Notes: generated from the sequence alone by a model not told the origin. 64,000 nt of DNA from an uncultured Eubacteriales bacterium (GCA_949292905.1 CASFAV010000013.1:62001-126000); one strand, 5' to 3'; positions 1 through 7,615 are shown, numbered from the stretch's first letter. Numbers and translations: made by a program.

Positions 1-314
1 TTGATGCCTTCGAGCGTGGGATCGGCAACGTAAGTGCCCGGAATTATGGCGCCCGAAGCGTCGCGCTGATATGCGCCTTTTTCGAGAACGAAAGTCAGTA
101 TGTACGCGGTAACGAATAAAGCGAGCACGACCGCCGCTCCTATAAATACGGCCTTTTTGCTTATGCTTATCGATCTTGCCTTTTTGAGTTCCGTAGCGGG
201 AGTAAGCGCTGCGGCGGCGGCTTCGCCGTCCGCCGTGAGAGCGTCCCCCTCCGCGACGTTTTCTTCAACTCCGGTATTGTCGTCGTTCACGTTCATTTTC
301 TCGTCGTCAGACAT
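1..314 (-). CDS. membrane protein of unknown function (N-terminal part only)
   Basis: The gene starts at 314 and runs off the left edge, so only about 104 residues are visible. It has an acidic, Ala-rich N-terminal cytoplasmic stretch (residues 1-50), then a basic KKAR patch and one hydrophobic segment (about residues 57-76, core GAAVVLALFVTAYILTF), and continues with an outside-facing segment rich in Gly and Asp. I do not recognise the family. The ATG lies inside the last codons of the upstream hydrolase gene (8 nt overlap) and is preceded by AGAGAGG, so it is probably translationally coupled to it and is the third gene of a Crp/Fnr regulator operon. Function cannot be assigned from this fragment. 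Confidence 0.7.
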   Translation of the reverse strand, partial: MSDDEKMNVNDDNTGVEENVAEGDALTADGEAAAAALTPATELKKARSISISKKAVFIGAAVVLALFVTAYILTFVLEKGAYQRDASGAIIPGTYVADPTLEGI

Positions 315-1242
315 CTTTTCCTCTCTTGGCGTAAGCGGCTTCCGCTTTAAGCACGAATTCTTTTACGGTATTCGCATACTCGTCGGGATATTTTGTTATG
401 CTTCTCGCGTGTATGCTGTCGGGGAACGTATGCAGTTCCGCCTGCGGAGCGGCTTCCTTCAACATCAGAGCGTTTTTGTAATTTACCGTTTTATCCGCTT
501 TGCTGTGCATTATGAGTATGGGGCAACCTACCCGCGTTATCGCTTCGAGAGCGTCGCACTCCTTAACGTCGAAGCCGAAGCAATGCTCTGAGACAAGACG
601 TATCGAAGGCATAACGGCTTTGCGGATACCTTCGCTGTCGGTATAACGGGTAAGCAGACCTTCGAAATTGGCGTAACCGCAGTAATCTATGAGGAATACG
701 GCGTCGGGTATCTCCGCCGCGACCATTATGGCGGTAGCGGCGCCCATACTTTCGCCGAAAAGCGCTATATCGTCCTCCGTGCGCCGTTCGCGAAGCTCTG
801 ATATCCAGTCGAGGACGTCGTACTTCTCGTAAGCGCCGAAAGTAACGGTATCCCCTCCGCTCAAGCCGCTTCTTCTGTGATCCGGAATAAACACGTTATA
901 GCCGAGTGAAAGAAAAAGCGTCAGATATTTGAGTTGGGAAGCAAAGCAGGAATTGTGCCCGTGCAGACAAACGACGGTTTTCGACGAGCCTTCGCATACA
1001 TAAAAACGCGCGGCGAGCTCGTAGCCGAATCTCGACGTGCGGAATAATTGCTCGAACGGTATCCCGGTCACCGCGCGATCGAGCCCTTTCTCCTCGATTT
1101 CGTATTCGACGAGGTAGTCGACAGTGCGTTTTTTCGGTTTGACAAGCCCTTTTATACCGAAATACAGCCCGATAAACCATACCGCAAGCAACGCCGCTAC
1201 GGTAAGGACTACCGCTATCAAAACAATTTCGCCGACGGACAT
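307..1242 (-). CDS. alpha/beta hydrolase, membrane anchored
   Basis: 311 residues. An N-terminal hydrophobic helix (about residues 5-30) is followed by an alpha/beta-hydrolase fold. Visible landmarks are the oxyanion region LHGHNS, the stretch PDHRRSGLSGGD, the nucleophile elbow GESMGAA (Ser in GxSxG), an acid-bearing MHSKADKTV strand and a late His in DSIHARS, so the Ser-Asp-His triad looks complete. This pattern is typical of Firmicute serine hydrolases of the prolyl-oligopeptidase-like or esterase type, anchored in the membrane. The substrate is unknown. It lies 18 nt downstream of a Crp/Fnr regulator and overlaps the next gene by 8 nt, so the three genes form one operon. The start is supported by AAGGAG 7 nt upstream. 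Confidence 0.88.
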   Translation of the reverse strand: MSVGEIVLIAVVLTVAALLAVWFIGLYFGIKGLVKPKKRTVDYLVEYEIEEKGLDRAVTGIPFEQLFRTSRFGYELAARFYVCEGSSKTVVCLHGHNSCFASQLKYLTLFLSLGYNVFIPDHRRSGLSGGDTVTFGAYEKYDVLDWISELRERRTEDDIALFGESMGAATAIMVAAEIPDAVFLIDYCGYANFEGLLTRYTDSEGIRKAVMPSIRLVSEHCFGFDVKECDALEAITRVGCPILIMHSKADKTVNYKNALMLKEAAPQAELHTFPDSIHARSITKYPDEYANTVKEFVLKAEAAYAKRGKDV

Positions 1243-1260
1243 AACCGCTCCTTCAGTATC

Positions 1261-1956
1261 CTATCTTGCGGTGTTGGCAAGTTCAGCCAGTCTTTCCACG
1301 TCGTGTATGACGATCTCGTCCTTACGGTAGGATATGATGCCGTCCTCTTTCATATGGATCATCTCCCTGGACATCGAGGGGCGCGAAACGTTGAGATATT
1401 CCGCCATTTCGTTACGGTTGAAGCCGAGATGTATGACGTTGGTGCCCTGCGCGAGATACTTGTCGTAGAAGAGTTTGGATATCTTGCCGCGCATGCTCTT
1501 GATCTTGAGATATTTGGCGTCATTGTTGATGACGTCTATCCTGTCGGCAAGACAACTCAAAGTGTTTTCGAGCAATTTCTGATGATGGGGACAATTTTTC
1601 GGGCACTGCTTGACTATAGTGGGAATACTGATATACAGTACCGTGGAGTCCTCGGCGAGGACAACGGAGGAACGGTAAGTCCTGTCCCCGGCGTAGCCTT
1701 CCACTTCGCCGAACATGCCGCCCACTTCGAGTTCGCCGCAGTTGACGAGCTCGCCGTCCGCCTTACGTATGAATTTGACGGCGGAGCCTTCGAGTATGAT
1801 ACCCACTTCGGTCACGGGATCGCCCGCTTCCGCGACTACCCTGCCGCGCGAATATTTGTTGATGTGCCCGTGCAGGCAATCGAATATTTTGTTGATCTCG
1901 TTGTCGTCAAAATCGGCAAAAAGCTTGTTTTTCTTGAGTAATCTGAAGATATTCAT
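1261..1956 (-). CDS. Crp/Fnr family transcriptional regulator
   Basis: 231 residues, the normal family length. An N-terminal cyclic-nucleotide-binding-like beta-barrel (about residues 10-125, with GMFGEVEGY in the position of the effector-binding loop) is joined by a long helix to a C-terminal winged helix-turn-helix (about 165-225, recognition region NRNEMAEYLNVSRPSMSRE). A CPKNCPHH stretch near residue 120 holds two Cys, but there is no FNR-like N-terminal Cys cluster. The effector is unknown. A canonical promoter and a 20-bp hyphenated palindrome lie immediately upstream, so autoregulation is plausible. Two membrane or hydrolase genes follow in the same operon. AAGGAG precedes the ATG. Confidence 0.93.
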   Translation of the reverse strand: MNIFRLLKKNKLFADFDDNEINKIFDCLHGHINKYSRGRVVAEAGDPVTEVGIILEGSAVKFIRKADGELVNCGELEVGGMFGEVEGYAGDRTYRSSVVLAEDSTVLYISIPTIVKQCPKNCPHHQKLLENTLSCLADRIDVINNDAKYLKIKSMRGKISKLFYDKYLAQGTNVIHLGFNRNEMAEYLNVSRPSMSREMIHMKEDGIISYRKDEIVIHDVERLAELANTAR

Positions 1957-2008
1957 ACGTTTCTCCTTGTCTGTACGCCGTCCGAATGTTCCACGGCAAA
2001 TTGATTTG

Positions 2009-2028
2009 TAGCTTTGGCAACAAAGCTA
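2009..2028. promoter_or_regulatory. hyphenated palindrome at the crp-type gene promoter, candidate operator
   Basis: TAGCTTTG-GCAA-CAAAGCTA: 8-bp perfect arms with a 4-bp spacer. It sits just downstream of the -10 box of the Crp/Fnr gene, at about +5 to +25. The size suits a dimeric regulator, and autoregulation is the simplest reading. This is inference from symmetry and position only. Confidence 0.5.
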
Positions 2029-2033
2029 TTTTG

Positions 2034-2062
2034 ATTATACAATAATGTTATTTTATTTGCAA
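2034..2062 (-). promoter_or_regulatory. sigma-A-type promoter of the Crp/Fnr regulator operon
   Basis: On the minus strand TTGCAA (2062-2057), a 17-nt spacer and TATAAT (2039-2034). The predicted transcript start is near 2027, giving a leader of about 70 nt before the start at 1956. Confidence 0.75.
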
Positions 2063-2066
2063 GACT

Positions 2067-2094
2067 TTTACCGTTATTTGTGTTATGATATAAT
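2067..2094 (+). promoter_or_regulatory. probable promoter of the unknown gene at 2113
   Basis: A perfect TATAAT at 2089-2094 has a weak -35 (TTTACC, 16-nt spacer). The Shine-Dalgarno CCGGAGG follows directly, so the leader is only about 12 nt long. Confidence 0.5.
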
Positions 2095-2112
2095 AAATTA
2101 TCCGGAGGAATT

Positions 2113-2844
2113 ATGCCAGATACGCAAGCGCTTCTTAAATTCAACGAATGTATAAACGCCTTCTTCAACTCGCGTCTTATAATCGTGGACAGAACGATAG
2201 CGGAATTCCTGTCGACGCTGGTAGCCACGCCCGAACTGATGCAGGTTGTGACGGAATGCGCGCGCACTTCCAACTTCAAACGCGAGCTCGCCAACGCCGT
2301 CGAAAGCGACAATCTCGGCACGCGCTTCCTGCTCCCGCACAACAAACGCCACGTCGTGGCGCTTGTGACGGGGCTCCTCAACGAATTCGACCGGAAGAAT
2401 ATGTCCATCGTCGATTTCGTGACCCGTTTCTATCCCGCGGACGCCTCGCACACCTCGTACATGAGTTTCTGCGAAAACGTCTTGCGCCCCTATGCGGAAG
2501 CGTTCCGTTCCCTCCTTATCGGCGAGGATCCCGACGAAAACAAAGCGGCTGTAGCCGACGAGCGTTCCGCTTCTCCCATCAACGACAAAGCCAAAGAGGA
2601 CGCCGATTACTGGTTGCGCGCCCTTATCGACAACGTCATCGCCATGAACGATATCCCCGACGATTACCGCAGAGAAGCGGTCACGATGCTCAAGGGGATG
2701 TTGTATGCTCTCGAGCTCGCCAACCCTCTGCTCATCAAATTGATATGGATAGGACTTAAAAACACTTTGGGTATCTATAAGCTCGGTATGAGGGAGCTGA
2801 AAGAAATAGAAACGATTTTATTGAACTACGGAGTCATCGACTGA
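2113..2844 (+). CDS. conserved-looking helical protein of unknown function
   Basis: 243 residues; I do not recognise the family. It is predicted to be largely alpha-helical and soluble: there is no signal peptide, and only one mildly hydrophobic stretch near residues 205-220 (NPLLIKLIWIGLKNTLG). The middle (about residues 138-160) is a polar, acidic linker that splits the protein into an N-terminal part of about 135 residues and a C-terminal helical part. It is well expressed in design, with GGAGGAATT before the ATG, and is followed after 2 nt by an AEC transporter, so both probably share a transcript. A role linked to the transporter is possible but not shown. Confidence 0.75.
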   Translation: MPDTQALLKFNECINAFFNSRLIIVDRTIAEFLSTLVATPELMQVVTECARTSNFKRELANAVESDNLGTRFLLPHNKRHVVALVTGLLNEFDRKNMSIVDFVTRFYPADASHTSYMSFCENVLRPYAEAFRSLLIGEDPDENKAAVADERSASPINDKAKEDADYWLRALIDNVIAMNDIPDDYRREAVTMLKGMLYALELANPLLIKLIWIGLKNTLGIYKLGMRELKEIETILLNYGVID

Positions 2845-2846
2845 AT

Positions 2847-3857
2847 ATGGAAGGCGAACTGTTCCTGACAAGCCTTATTTCGGTAGCGCTCCTGCTGGTC
2901 ACGGCGGTGCCGGGATTTATTATCGGCAAGCTGAAAATGATCGACTCCGACGGAGCCGTCAAATTCCTCTCCGTGATGCTTCTCTACGTCTGCCAGCCCT
3001 TCGTTACCTTCAATTCCTTCCTCAATACCCCCTACGACTCGTCGGTGCTCATAGGTCTTGTCGCGGTGTTCCTGTTCACCTGCGTTTCTATGAGCGCGAT
3101 ACTTTTCGGAGGATATTTCCTCGTGAGCCGTTTCCGCTCGGTAGACAGCGATTCCGCGGGCATCATGGCGTACGGCGGCGCATTCGGCAACGTCGGATAC
3201 ATGTGCATCCCATTCCTTCAGTTGCTCGACCCGGACAACCATATAATAATACTTTACGCGACCTGCTCGGTAGTGGCTTTCAACCTCGTCGCATGGACTC
3301 TCGGCAATTACGTTCTCACCCGCGAGCGCAGATTCATAAGCCTCAAAAGCGCCATACTCAATCCCCCCACCCTTTCGTTTATAATAGCTTTGCCGCTGTT
3401 TATGCTGAATATCAATTTCCTCGGAGCGTCGGAGCTCACCGGCGCCGCCGCGGACGCGGTGAGCGGGATAGCCAATATCTGCGAACTTTTCTCCGACATG
3501 GTAGGTCCTCTCGCGATGACGCTTCTCGGCATCAAGCTCGCGGGAATGAAGGCAAAGGAGCTTTTCAACGATCCGCGCGCATACGTAGCCGTGGGTATCA
3601 AGCTCGTCGCGGCTCCCCTGCTGGGCTTCGCGCTCGTGTATCTCATGTCGACCTTCATGGATGTTACTCCGATAAGCCTTAACCTCATAGCGCTGAGCGC
3701 GATGCCCTGCGCGAACAATATAATGATGTTTGCGTCCATTCTGAACCGCGACTCCACGCTCGCAGCGAAAGAAGTGATGATCTCCACCGTATTATCCTGC
3801 GTCACCATACCGCTGATACTGCTTCTTCTCACGCAATGCGCGGGTATCTACGCCTGA
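2847..3857 (+). CDS. AEC family (auxin efflux carrier-like) transporter
   Basis: 336 residues, an integral membrane protein with about ten hydrophobic segments in two groups, as in the AEC/BART superfamily. Typical landmarks are GFIIGKLKMI near the start, the GAFGNVGYMCIP motif in the first half and SAMPCANNIMMFA in the second half. Family members export or take up small carboxylates such as malate, malonate or auxin-like acids; the substrate here is not evident. The start lies 2 nt after the stop of the preceding unknown gene, with GGAG about 13 nt upstream, so translation is probably coupled. A hairpin downstream (3921-3943) may end the transcript. Confidence 0.93.
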   Translation: MEGELFLTSLISVALLLVTAVPGFIIGKLKMIDSDGAVKFLSVMLLYVCQPFVTFNSFLNTPYDSSVLIGLVAVFLFTCVSMSAILFGGYFLVSRFRSVDSDSAGIMAYGGAFGNVGYMCIPFLQLLDPDNHIIILYATCSVVAFNLVAWTLGNYVLTRERRFISLKSAILNPPTLSFIIALPLFMLNINFLGASELTGAAADAVSGIANICELFSDMVGPLAMTLLGIKLAGMKAKELFNDPRAYVAVGIKLVAAPLLGFALVYLMSTFMDVTPISLNLIALSAMPCANNIMMFASILNRDSTLAAKEVMISTVLSCVTIPLILLLLTQCAGIYA

Positions 3858-4160
3858 ATCTGCTTTTTTGAGGCGATCGCCGAGCCTATCCCAATCGACA
3901 TCATATCTCTGAACTGAGTTACCGCCGCAATATTCGCGGCGGTTATTTCTACGGTAAATCTCACCGCAAGCAGGATAGCGGCGGACGCGAGCGAAACGGT
4001 AAAACGGTGGTGCAGAGGATAGAAATAGAACTTCCGGTATCCGTGACCGTCAAAGCGGACGCCGCCGAAGCTTATACGGAATGTTGCGAGATCTGCCCGA
4101 ACGAGGAAAGCGCAGAAGACGCAAATGCCGCCCGCGAAATAACGGACTGAAACATACGCG
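3858..4160. other. gene-free stretch with possible decayed coding sequence
   Basis: About 300 nt between the AEC gene and a terminator. On the plus strand a frame without ATG is open from 3872 to the TGA at 4148-4150; its last 45 codons (from GTG 4007) read like normal acidic coding sequence ending in AREITD. On the minus strand a start-less frame is also open and ends with SIGIGSAIASKKQIQA next to the AEC stop. Neither has a start codon with a ribosome binding site. I read it as a gene remnant or a non-coding spacer rather than a live gene. Confidence 0.35.
3921..3950 (+). terminator. possible terminator after the AEC transporter gene
   Basis: ACCGCCGC-N7-GCGGCGGT is a perfect 8-bp stem followed by TATTTCT. 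The U tract is short, so termination may be weak. Confidence 0.45.
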
Positions 4161-4168
4161 CAAAAAAA

Positions 4169-4191
4169 CCGTCCTTTCCGGACGGTTTTTT
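4169..4191. terminator. bidirectional intrinsic terminator
   Basis: CCGTCC-tttcc-GGACGG with a T run on the right side and an A run on the left, so it works in both directions. On the minus strand it closes the DUF1858/tRNA-Gln unit. Confidence 0.8.
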
Positions 4192-4193
4192 AT

Positions 4194-4267
4194 TGGCAGG
4201 AGTAGTAAGAATCGAACTTACATCAAGGGGGTCAGAGTCCCTTGTGCTACCATTGCACCATACTCCA
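4194..4267 (-). tRNA. tRNA-Gln (anticodon CTG)
   Basis: A 74-nt cloverleaf with encoded CCA. The acceptor starts TGGAGTA and ends TACTCCT-G-CCA; the D arm is GTGC-AATGGTA-GCAC; the anticodon loop CTCTGAC has CTG at 34-36; the T arm is GTAAG-TTCGATT-CTTAC. Oddities: position 1:72 is U-U (glutamine tRNAs often have a weak first pair), and 31:39 at the base of the anticodon loop is A-C instead of A-U. It begins 13 nt after the DUF1858 stop codon and is followed by a terminator, so it may be cotranscribed with that gene. Confidence 0.88.
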
Positions 4268-4280
4268 ATATGGTCTTACG

Positions 4281-4484
4281 TTATTTATCCGCTTCGTTGA
4301 GCGCCGCGAGCATCGCGTCCGCGTCCACTCCGTGTACTTCAGCGGCTTCCGCTATCGTCTCGCCGCGGGAGCAAGGGCATTGCAGGCAATGCATTCCGAA
4401 TTTACCCGTGAGCACGGCAGCCACAGCTTCGGGATTTTTAGCAGTTTCGAGAACTTCGCCGATGATCATATCTTTGGTAAACAT
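4281..4484 (-). CDS. DUF1858 domain protein (redox disulfide-type)
   Basis: 67 residues, the whole of one DUF1858 domain, a helical family often found beside or fused to hybrid-cluster and other redox proteins. The conserved core is visible: MIIGEVL at the N-terminus, GMHCLQCPCSRGE with a CxxCxC cysteine cluster in the middle and AAEVHGVD near the end. The cysteines suggest a redox or metal-binding role, which is inference. GGGAGG precedes the ATG. It has its own promoter, and a tRNA-Gln follows 13 nt after its stop. Confidence 0.9.
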   Translation of the reverse strand: MFTKDMIIGEVLETAKNPEAVAAVLTGKFGMHCLQCPCSRGETIAEAAEVHGVDADAMLAALNEADK

Positions 4485-4516
4485 GTTTGCCTCCCTTTTC
4501 TTTCCGATGTAAACGT

Positions 4517-4545
4517 ATTATATACCACCTTGCGGAAATTATCAA
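4517..4545 (-). promoter_or_regulatory. promoter of the DUF1858/tRNA-Gln unit
   Basis: On the minus strand TTGATA (4545-4540), a 17-nt spacer and TATAAT (4522-4517); four of six and six of six consensus bases. The leader is about 25 nt and contains GGGAGG. Confidence 0.75.
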
Positions 4546-4623
4546 GCGAATTGAACATATTCCGAAATTTTGCTCGCTCGAAGACTATGCCCGACTTTAT
4601 ATTCTCATACGGCGCCGAAACGT

Positions 4624-4652
4624 TTTACTTAATAAGGTTATAATGATATAAT
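4624..4652 (+). promoter_or_regulatory. promoter of the TtcA-like gene, placed for a leaderless mRNA
   Basis: TTTACT, a 17-nt spacer and TATAAT (4647-4652). The ATG at 4662 is only 9 nt beyond the -10 box, so the transcript would begin within about 3 nt of the start codon. No Shine-Dalgarno site is present. Confidence 0.6.
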
Positions 4653-4661
4653 GTTGACGCT

Positions 4662-5438
4662 ATGGATGAAAAAAGCGTCGTGATGCGTAAAATAATCGGC
4701 TGTATTCGTAAAGCCTCGGACGATTACGCGATGATAGAGGATGGAGATCGCGTGGCGGTAGGATTGAGCGGAGGCAAGGACTCCCTCGCTTTGCTGACCG
4801 CATTGAGCGTTTACCGCAGATTTTCTCCCGTAAGATTCGACCTCGCCGCCATCAACGTGGATATGGGCTTCGAAAAGACTTCCGCTACGGAACGCGAAGC
4901 TTTGAGCGCTTACGCAGAAGAACTCGGCGTACCTTATTATGTCGAAAAAACGGATATTGCGGAAATAATATTCGACGTGCGCAAAGAGTCCAACCCCTGC
5001 TCGCTCTGTTCTAAAATGCGACGCGGAGCTCTGAATTCCAAATGCGCTGAGATAGGAGCGAATAAGCTCGCGCTCGGTCATAACGCCGAAGATCTAATCG
5101 AAACCTTTTTGCTTTCTCTCGTCTACGAAGGCAGGCTCTCGACTTTTCAACCCGTTTCATATATGTCGAGGAGCGGAATAACGTTGATCCGCCCGCTCAT
5201 ATACGTGAACGAATGCGATATCCGTTCTGCGGTAAAAAGGCTTTCGATGCCGGTACTGCATAACCCCTGCCCCATGGATCACACCAGCCGCAGGGAATAT
5301 ATGAAGGAATTGTGCGGACAGCTCACTCGCGACGTGCCCTTCGCCAAAGACAGGATACTCGGAGCGCTGACGCATCCCGAACGCAACAATCTTTTCCCTC
5401 CGCGGGTAACGCGCGAAGGGAACGACGAGGAGGAATAA
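4662..5438 (+). CDS. TtcA-like PP-loop tRNA thiolation protein
   Basis: 258 residues. The N-terminal PP-loop GLSGGKDS (residues 34-41) binds ATP for adenylation of the target base. A central NPCSLCSKMRRG gives the CxxC pair, and HNPCPMDH near residue 205 gives the third cysteine of the TtcA-type [4Fe-4S] site. TtcA makes 2-thiocytidine at tRNA position 32; Firmicute paralogues are less well characterised, so the exact base is uncertain. The stop overlaps nothing, but the next gene starts on the following base, so it is cotranscribed with the chromate-type transporters. No Shine-Dalgarno site precedes the ATG, and the promoter lies directly upstream. Confidence 0.88.
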   Translation: MDEKSVVMRKIIGCIRKASDDYAMIEDGDRVAVGLSGGKDSLALLTALSVYRRFSPVRFDLAAINVDMGFEKTSATEREALSAYAEELGVPYYVEKTDIAEIIFDVRKESNPCSLCSKMRRGALNSKCAEIGANKLALGHNAEDLIETFLLSLVYEGRLSTFQPVSYMSRSGITLIRPLIYVNECDIRSAVKRLSMPVLHNPCPMDHTSRREYMKELCGQLTRDVPFAKDRILGALTHPERNNLFPPRVTREGNDEEE

Positions 5439-6227
5439 ATGCCCGTTAAAGAACGCCTCAAAAAAATACTCGACCTGTTCCTGTGCTTCCTGAAAATAGG
5501 AGCCTTCACGTTCGGCGGCGGCTACGCGATGGTAAGCCTCGTGCAACGCGATATGGTCGAAAAGAAAAAATGGCTCACGGATCAAGAAATGGTGGACGTG
5601 ATCGCGATAGCGGAATCGACTCCCGGCGTCATAGCTTTGAACACGGCTACCTACGTGGGCGCTAAAATCGCCGGCTTCTGGGGGTCTCTTTTCGCGTCCA
5701 TAGGCGCGATGCTGCCGTCTGTTATTATAATACTTGCGATTTATCCCGTCATACAGCTTTTCGGCGAAAACCAATACGTCAAATGGGCGTTTTTAGGCAT
5801 ACGCGCCTGCGTGGCGGCGCTTATACTTAACGCCACATACAAAATTTCCAAAATGAACGAAAAGACCGTCGTGTCCTTCGTCGTGACGGGGGTGGCTCTC
5901 GTGCTCGCCCTGTTGTCCACCTTCGAAGTCATCAAGCTCGACATGATATTCATCATACTCGGCGCGGCGCTTTTCGGGATAATATGGGGGATAATCGGAA
6001 GACAGAGAAAGAAAAAGAAAGCCGCCGCGGAAGGTAAAACGCCTAACGCCGGCGACGGCTCCGCTCCCGCGGAAGGCTGCGTTGAAGTAAAAGACGAAGC
6101 GCGCGACGAAGCGAACGCCCTCGCCGACAGCCGCGGAAACGCGGAGAGCGCGGCGAAGGAGTCGGACGGTAAGGACGACGACGAGCCCGTAAGCGAGCGC
6201 GCGGACGAGAAGAAGGAGGAAAATTAA
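5439..6227 (+). CDS. chromate transporter family (CHR) subunit 1
   Basis: 262 residues. Residues 1-190 form a single CHR domain: the FTFGGGYAM motif near residue 25, AESTPGVIALNTATYVG near 65-80 and about five or six membrane segments. The remaining 75 residues are a Lys/Glu/Asp/Ala-rich hydrophilic tail with no recognisable domain, unusual for this family and probably disordered in the cytoplasm. Short CHR proteins occur in pairs that assemble antiparallel, and the second half is encoded 1 nt downstream. Family members export chromate or other oxyanions; with no arsenic or chromate genes nearby, the real substrate is unknown. AGGAGG lies 5 nt upstream of the ATG. Confidence 0.92.
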   Translation: MPVKERLKKILDLFLCFLKIGAFTFGGGYAMVSLVQRDMVEKKKWLTDQEMVDVIAIAESTPGVIALNTATYVGAKIAGFWGSLFASIGAMLPSVIIILAIYPVIQLFGENQYVKWAFLGIRACVAALILNATYKISKMNEKTVVSFVVTGVALVLALLSTFEVIKLDMIFIILGAALFGIIWGIIGRQRKKKKAAAEGKTPNAGDGSAPAEGCVEVKDEARDEANALADSRGNAESAAKESDGKDDDEPVSERADEKKEEN

Positions 6228-6228
6228 A

Positions 6229-6795
6229 ATGCTGTATCTCAGTCTTTTCCTCAACTTCCTCAAAATAGGTTTCTTTACCATAGGCGGCGGATACGCGATG
6301 ATACCGCTCATAGGCGACACGGCAATCCCCAAAGGCTGGATAACCGAAGACATGCTGTACAATTTCATCGCGATAGCGGAGTCCACGCCCGGACCTTTCG
6401 CCGTCAACGTTGCTACCTTTATAGGCTTCGACGTGGGCGGGATCTGGGGCGTGTTCTGTACGGTGGGCGGATTATTCGTGCCGAGTTTCTCGATTATGCT
6501 CGCGATATATTACCTCTCGAAAAAAGTCATAAATAATATTTACGTTCAGGACGCTTTCCGCATGATACGTCCCGCCGTCACCGCGCTCATACTCGCGGCG
6601 TTCGTGTCGGTCATGTACGCTACGGTTGCCGTGACCGACGCCGCTACCGGCGAAACGTCGTTCAACTGGTTCGGACTCGTATGGGCGGCTATATGTTTCG
6701 CTATAATGCTGAAAGTAAAAAAAGTGCACCCTATTCTTCTTATAATTATTTCCGCGGGCGTAGGTATTCTCGTCTACGGAGTCATAGGGTTATAG
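6229..6795 (+). CDS. chromate transporter family (CHR) subunit 2
   Basis: 188 residues, a single CHR domain with FFTIGGGYAMIPL at residues 15-28 and AESTPGPFAVNVATFIG near 53-70, and about six membrane segments. It lacks the acidic tail of the first subunit. The two genes are one base apart (AGGAGGAAAATTAAA before the ATG) and form the usual short-chain CHR heterodimer pair. A strong terminator follows at 6826-6852, closing the ttcA-like/CHR operon. The substrate oxyanion is not evident from context. Confidence 0.92.
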   Translation: MLYLSLFLNFLKIGFFTIGGGYAMIPLIGDTAIPKGWITEDMLYNFIAIAESTPGPFAVNVATFIGFDVGGIWGVFCTVGGLFVPSFSIMLAIYYLSKKVINNIYVQDAFRMIRPAVTALILAAFVSVMYATVAVTDAATGETSFNWFGLVWAAICFAIMLKVKKVHPILLIIISAGVGILVYGVIGL

Positions 6796-6825
6796 CAACG
6801 CCCTTCTGGAATAAGTCACACCCGT

Positions 6826-6852
6826 GCGCCGCCTGTCGAGCGGCGCTTTTTT
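6826..6852 (+). terminator. intrinsic terminator after the CHR pair
   Basis: GCGCCGC-ctgtcga-GCGGCGC, a 7-bp GC-only stem, followed by six T. Confidence 0.85.
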
Positions 6853-6949
6853 CAACGAAAAATCCTTTTTGAATAAATTGAATTCAAGTGTATAAACGGC
6901 TTGCTTCTGACAATACTCAAATCAAACACAATCAGTTGCGGAGGTAATC

Positions 6950-7615
6950 ATGAAAAGCAAAGTCAACACTCAAAAGGTAAAAGCCTTCTTCAAGAAGTAC
7001 ATGTACTATATGATAATGGGCGTGTGTATCCTCGCCATAGGCGCGATGATAACGGTCGCCGCGGTCGTAGGCACCAAGGACAACAATCCCGACGCCAATC
7101 CCGGCGACGTGGGTCAGGACGTCGTGACGCCGCCCGCCGACGACGTGGTAACGCCGCCCGCCGACGACGAAACTCCCGTAGACACCGAACCCGATCCCAT
7201 AATATTCGCCATGCCCGTTACTGACGGCACCGTCCTCAAGGATTATACGATGGACACTCTCGTATGGTCTGCCACTCTCAAACAATATCAGGTCCACAAC
7301 GGAATAGATTTCACGGGAGAGGAAGGCGCCACCGTGAACGCGGTATACGACGGAGTAGTCCTTTCGGTCAGCTACGACGCCCTCAACGGTAACGTGGTGA
7401 CTATAGATCACGGCGACGGACTTGTGACGAGCTATTCTTCGCTCGCGGAGCCCACCGTTACCGCGGGACAGATAATCAAGCAAGGCAACGCGCTCGGTAC
7501 GATAAGCACTTCCGCCACATCCGAGATGAGCGACGGCGCGCACGTACACTTCTCGGTAACGCTCAACGGCGCGGTAGTCAGTCCTTACGATTATTTCGCC
7601 GAAGGCGACAAATAA
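6950..7615 (+). CDS. M23 family metallopeptidase-like protein, SpoIIQ-like
   Basis: 221 residues. One membrane segment (about residues 20-42), then an acidic, Asp/Pro-rich spacer containing two copies of the short repeat DDVVTPPAD, then a C-terminal LytM/M23 domain (about 100-221). The zinc site is intact: HNGIDF (HxxxD) and HVHFSV (HxH). Single-pass LytM proteins of this size include SpoIIQ, which spans the forespore membrane and binds SpoIIIAH; with spmAB present in the genome this is a reasonable but unproven assignment. It could also be a cell-wall endopeptidase. GGAGG precedes the ATG. A monocistronic unit between two terminators. Confidence 0.82.
   Translation: MKSKVNTQKVKAFFKKYMYYMIMGVCILAIGAMITVAAVVGTKDNNPDANPGDVGQDVVTPPADDVVTPPADDETPVDTEPDPIIFAMPVTDGTVLKDYTMDTLVWSATLKQYQVHNGIDFTGEEGATVNAVYDGVVLSVSYDALNGNVVTIDHGDGLVTSYSSLAEPTVTAGQIIKQGNALGTISTSATSEMSDGAHVHFSVTLNGAVVSPYDYFAEGDK

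Noticed and set aside
4007-4150. Short plus-strand gene starting at GTG 4007
   Set aside because: No ribosome site before the GTG and no recognisable domain in 47 residues; kept only as a possible remnant.
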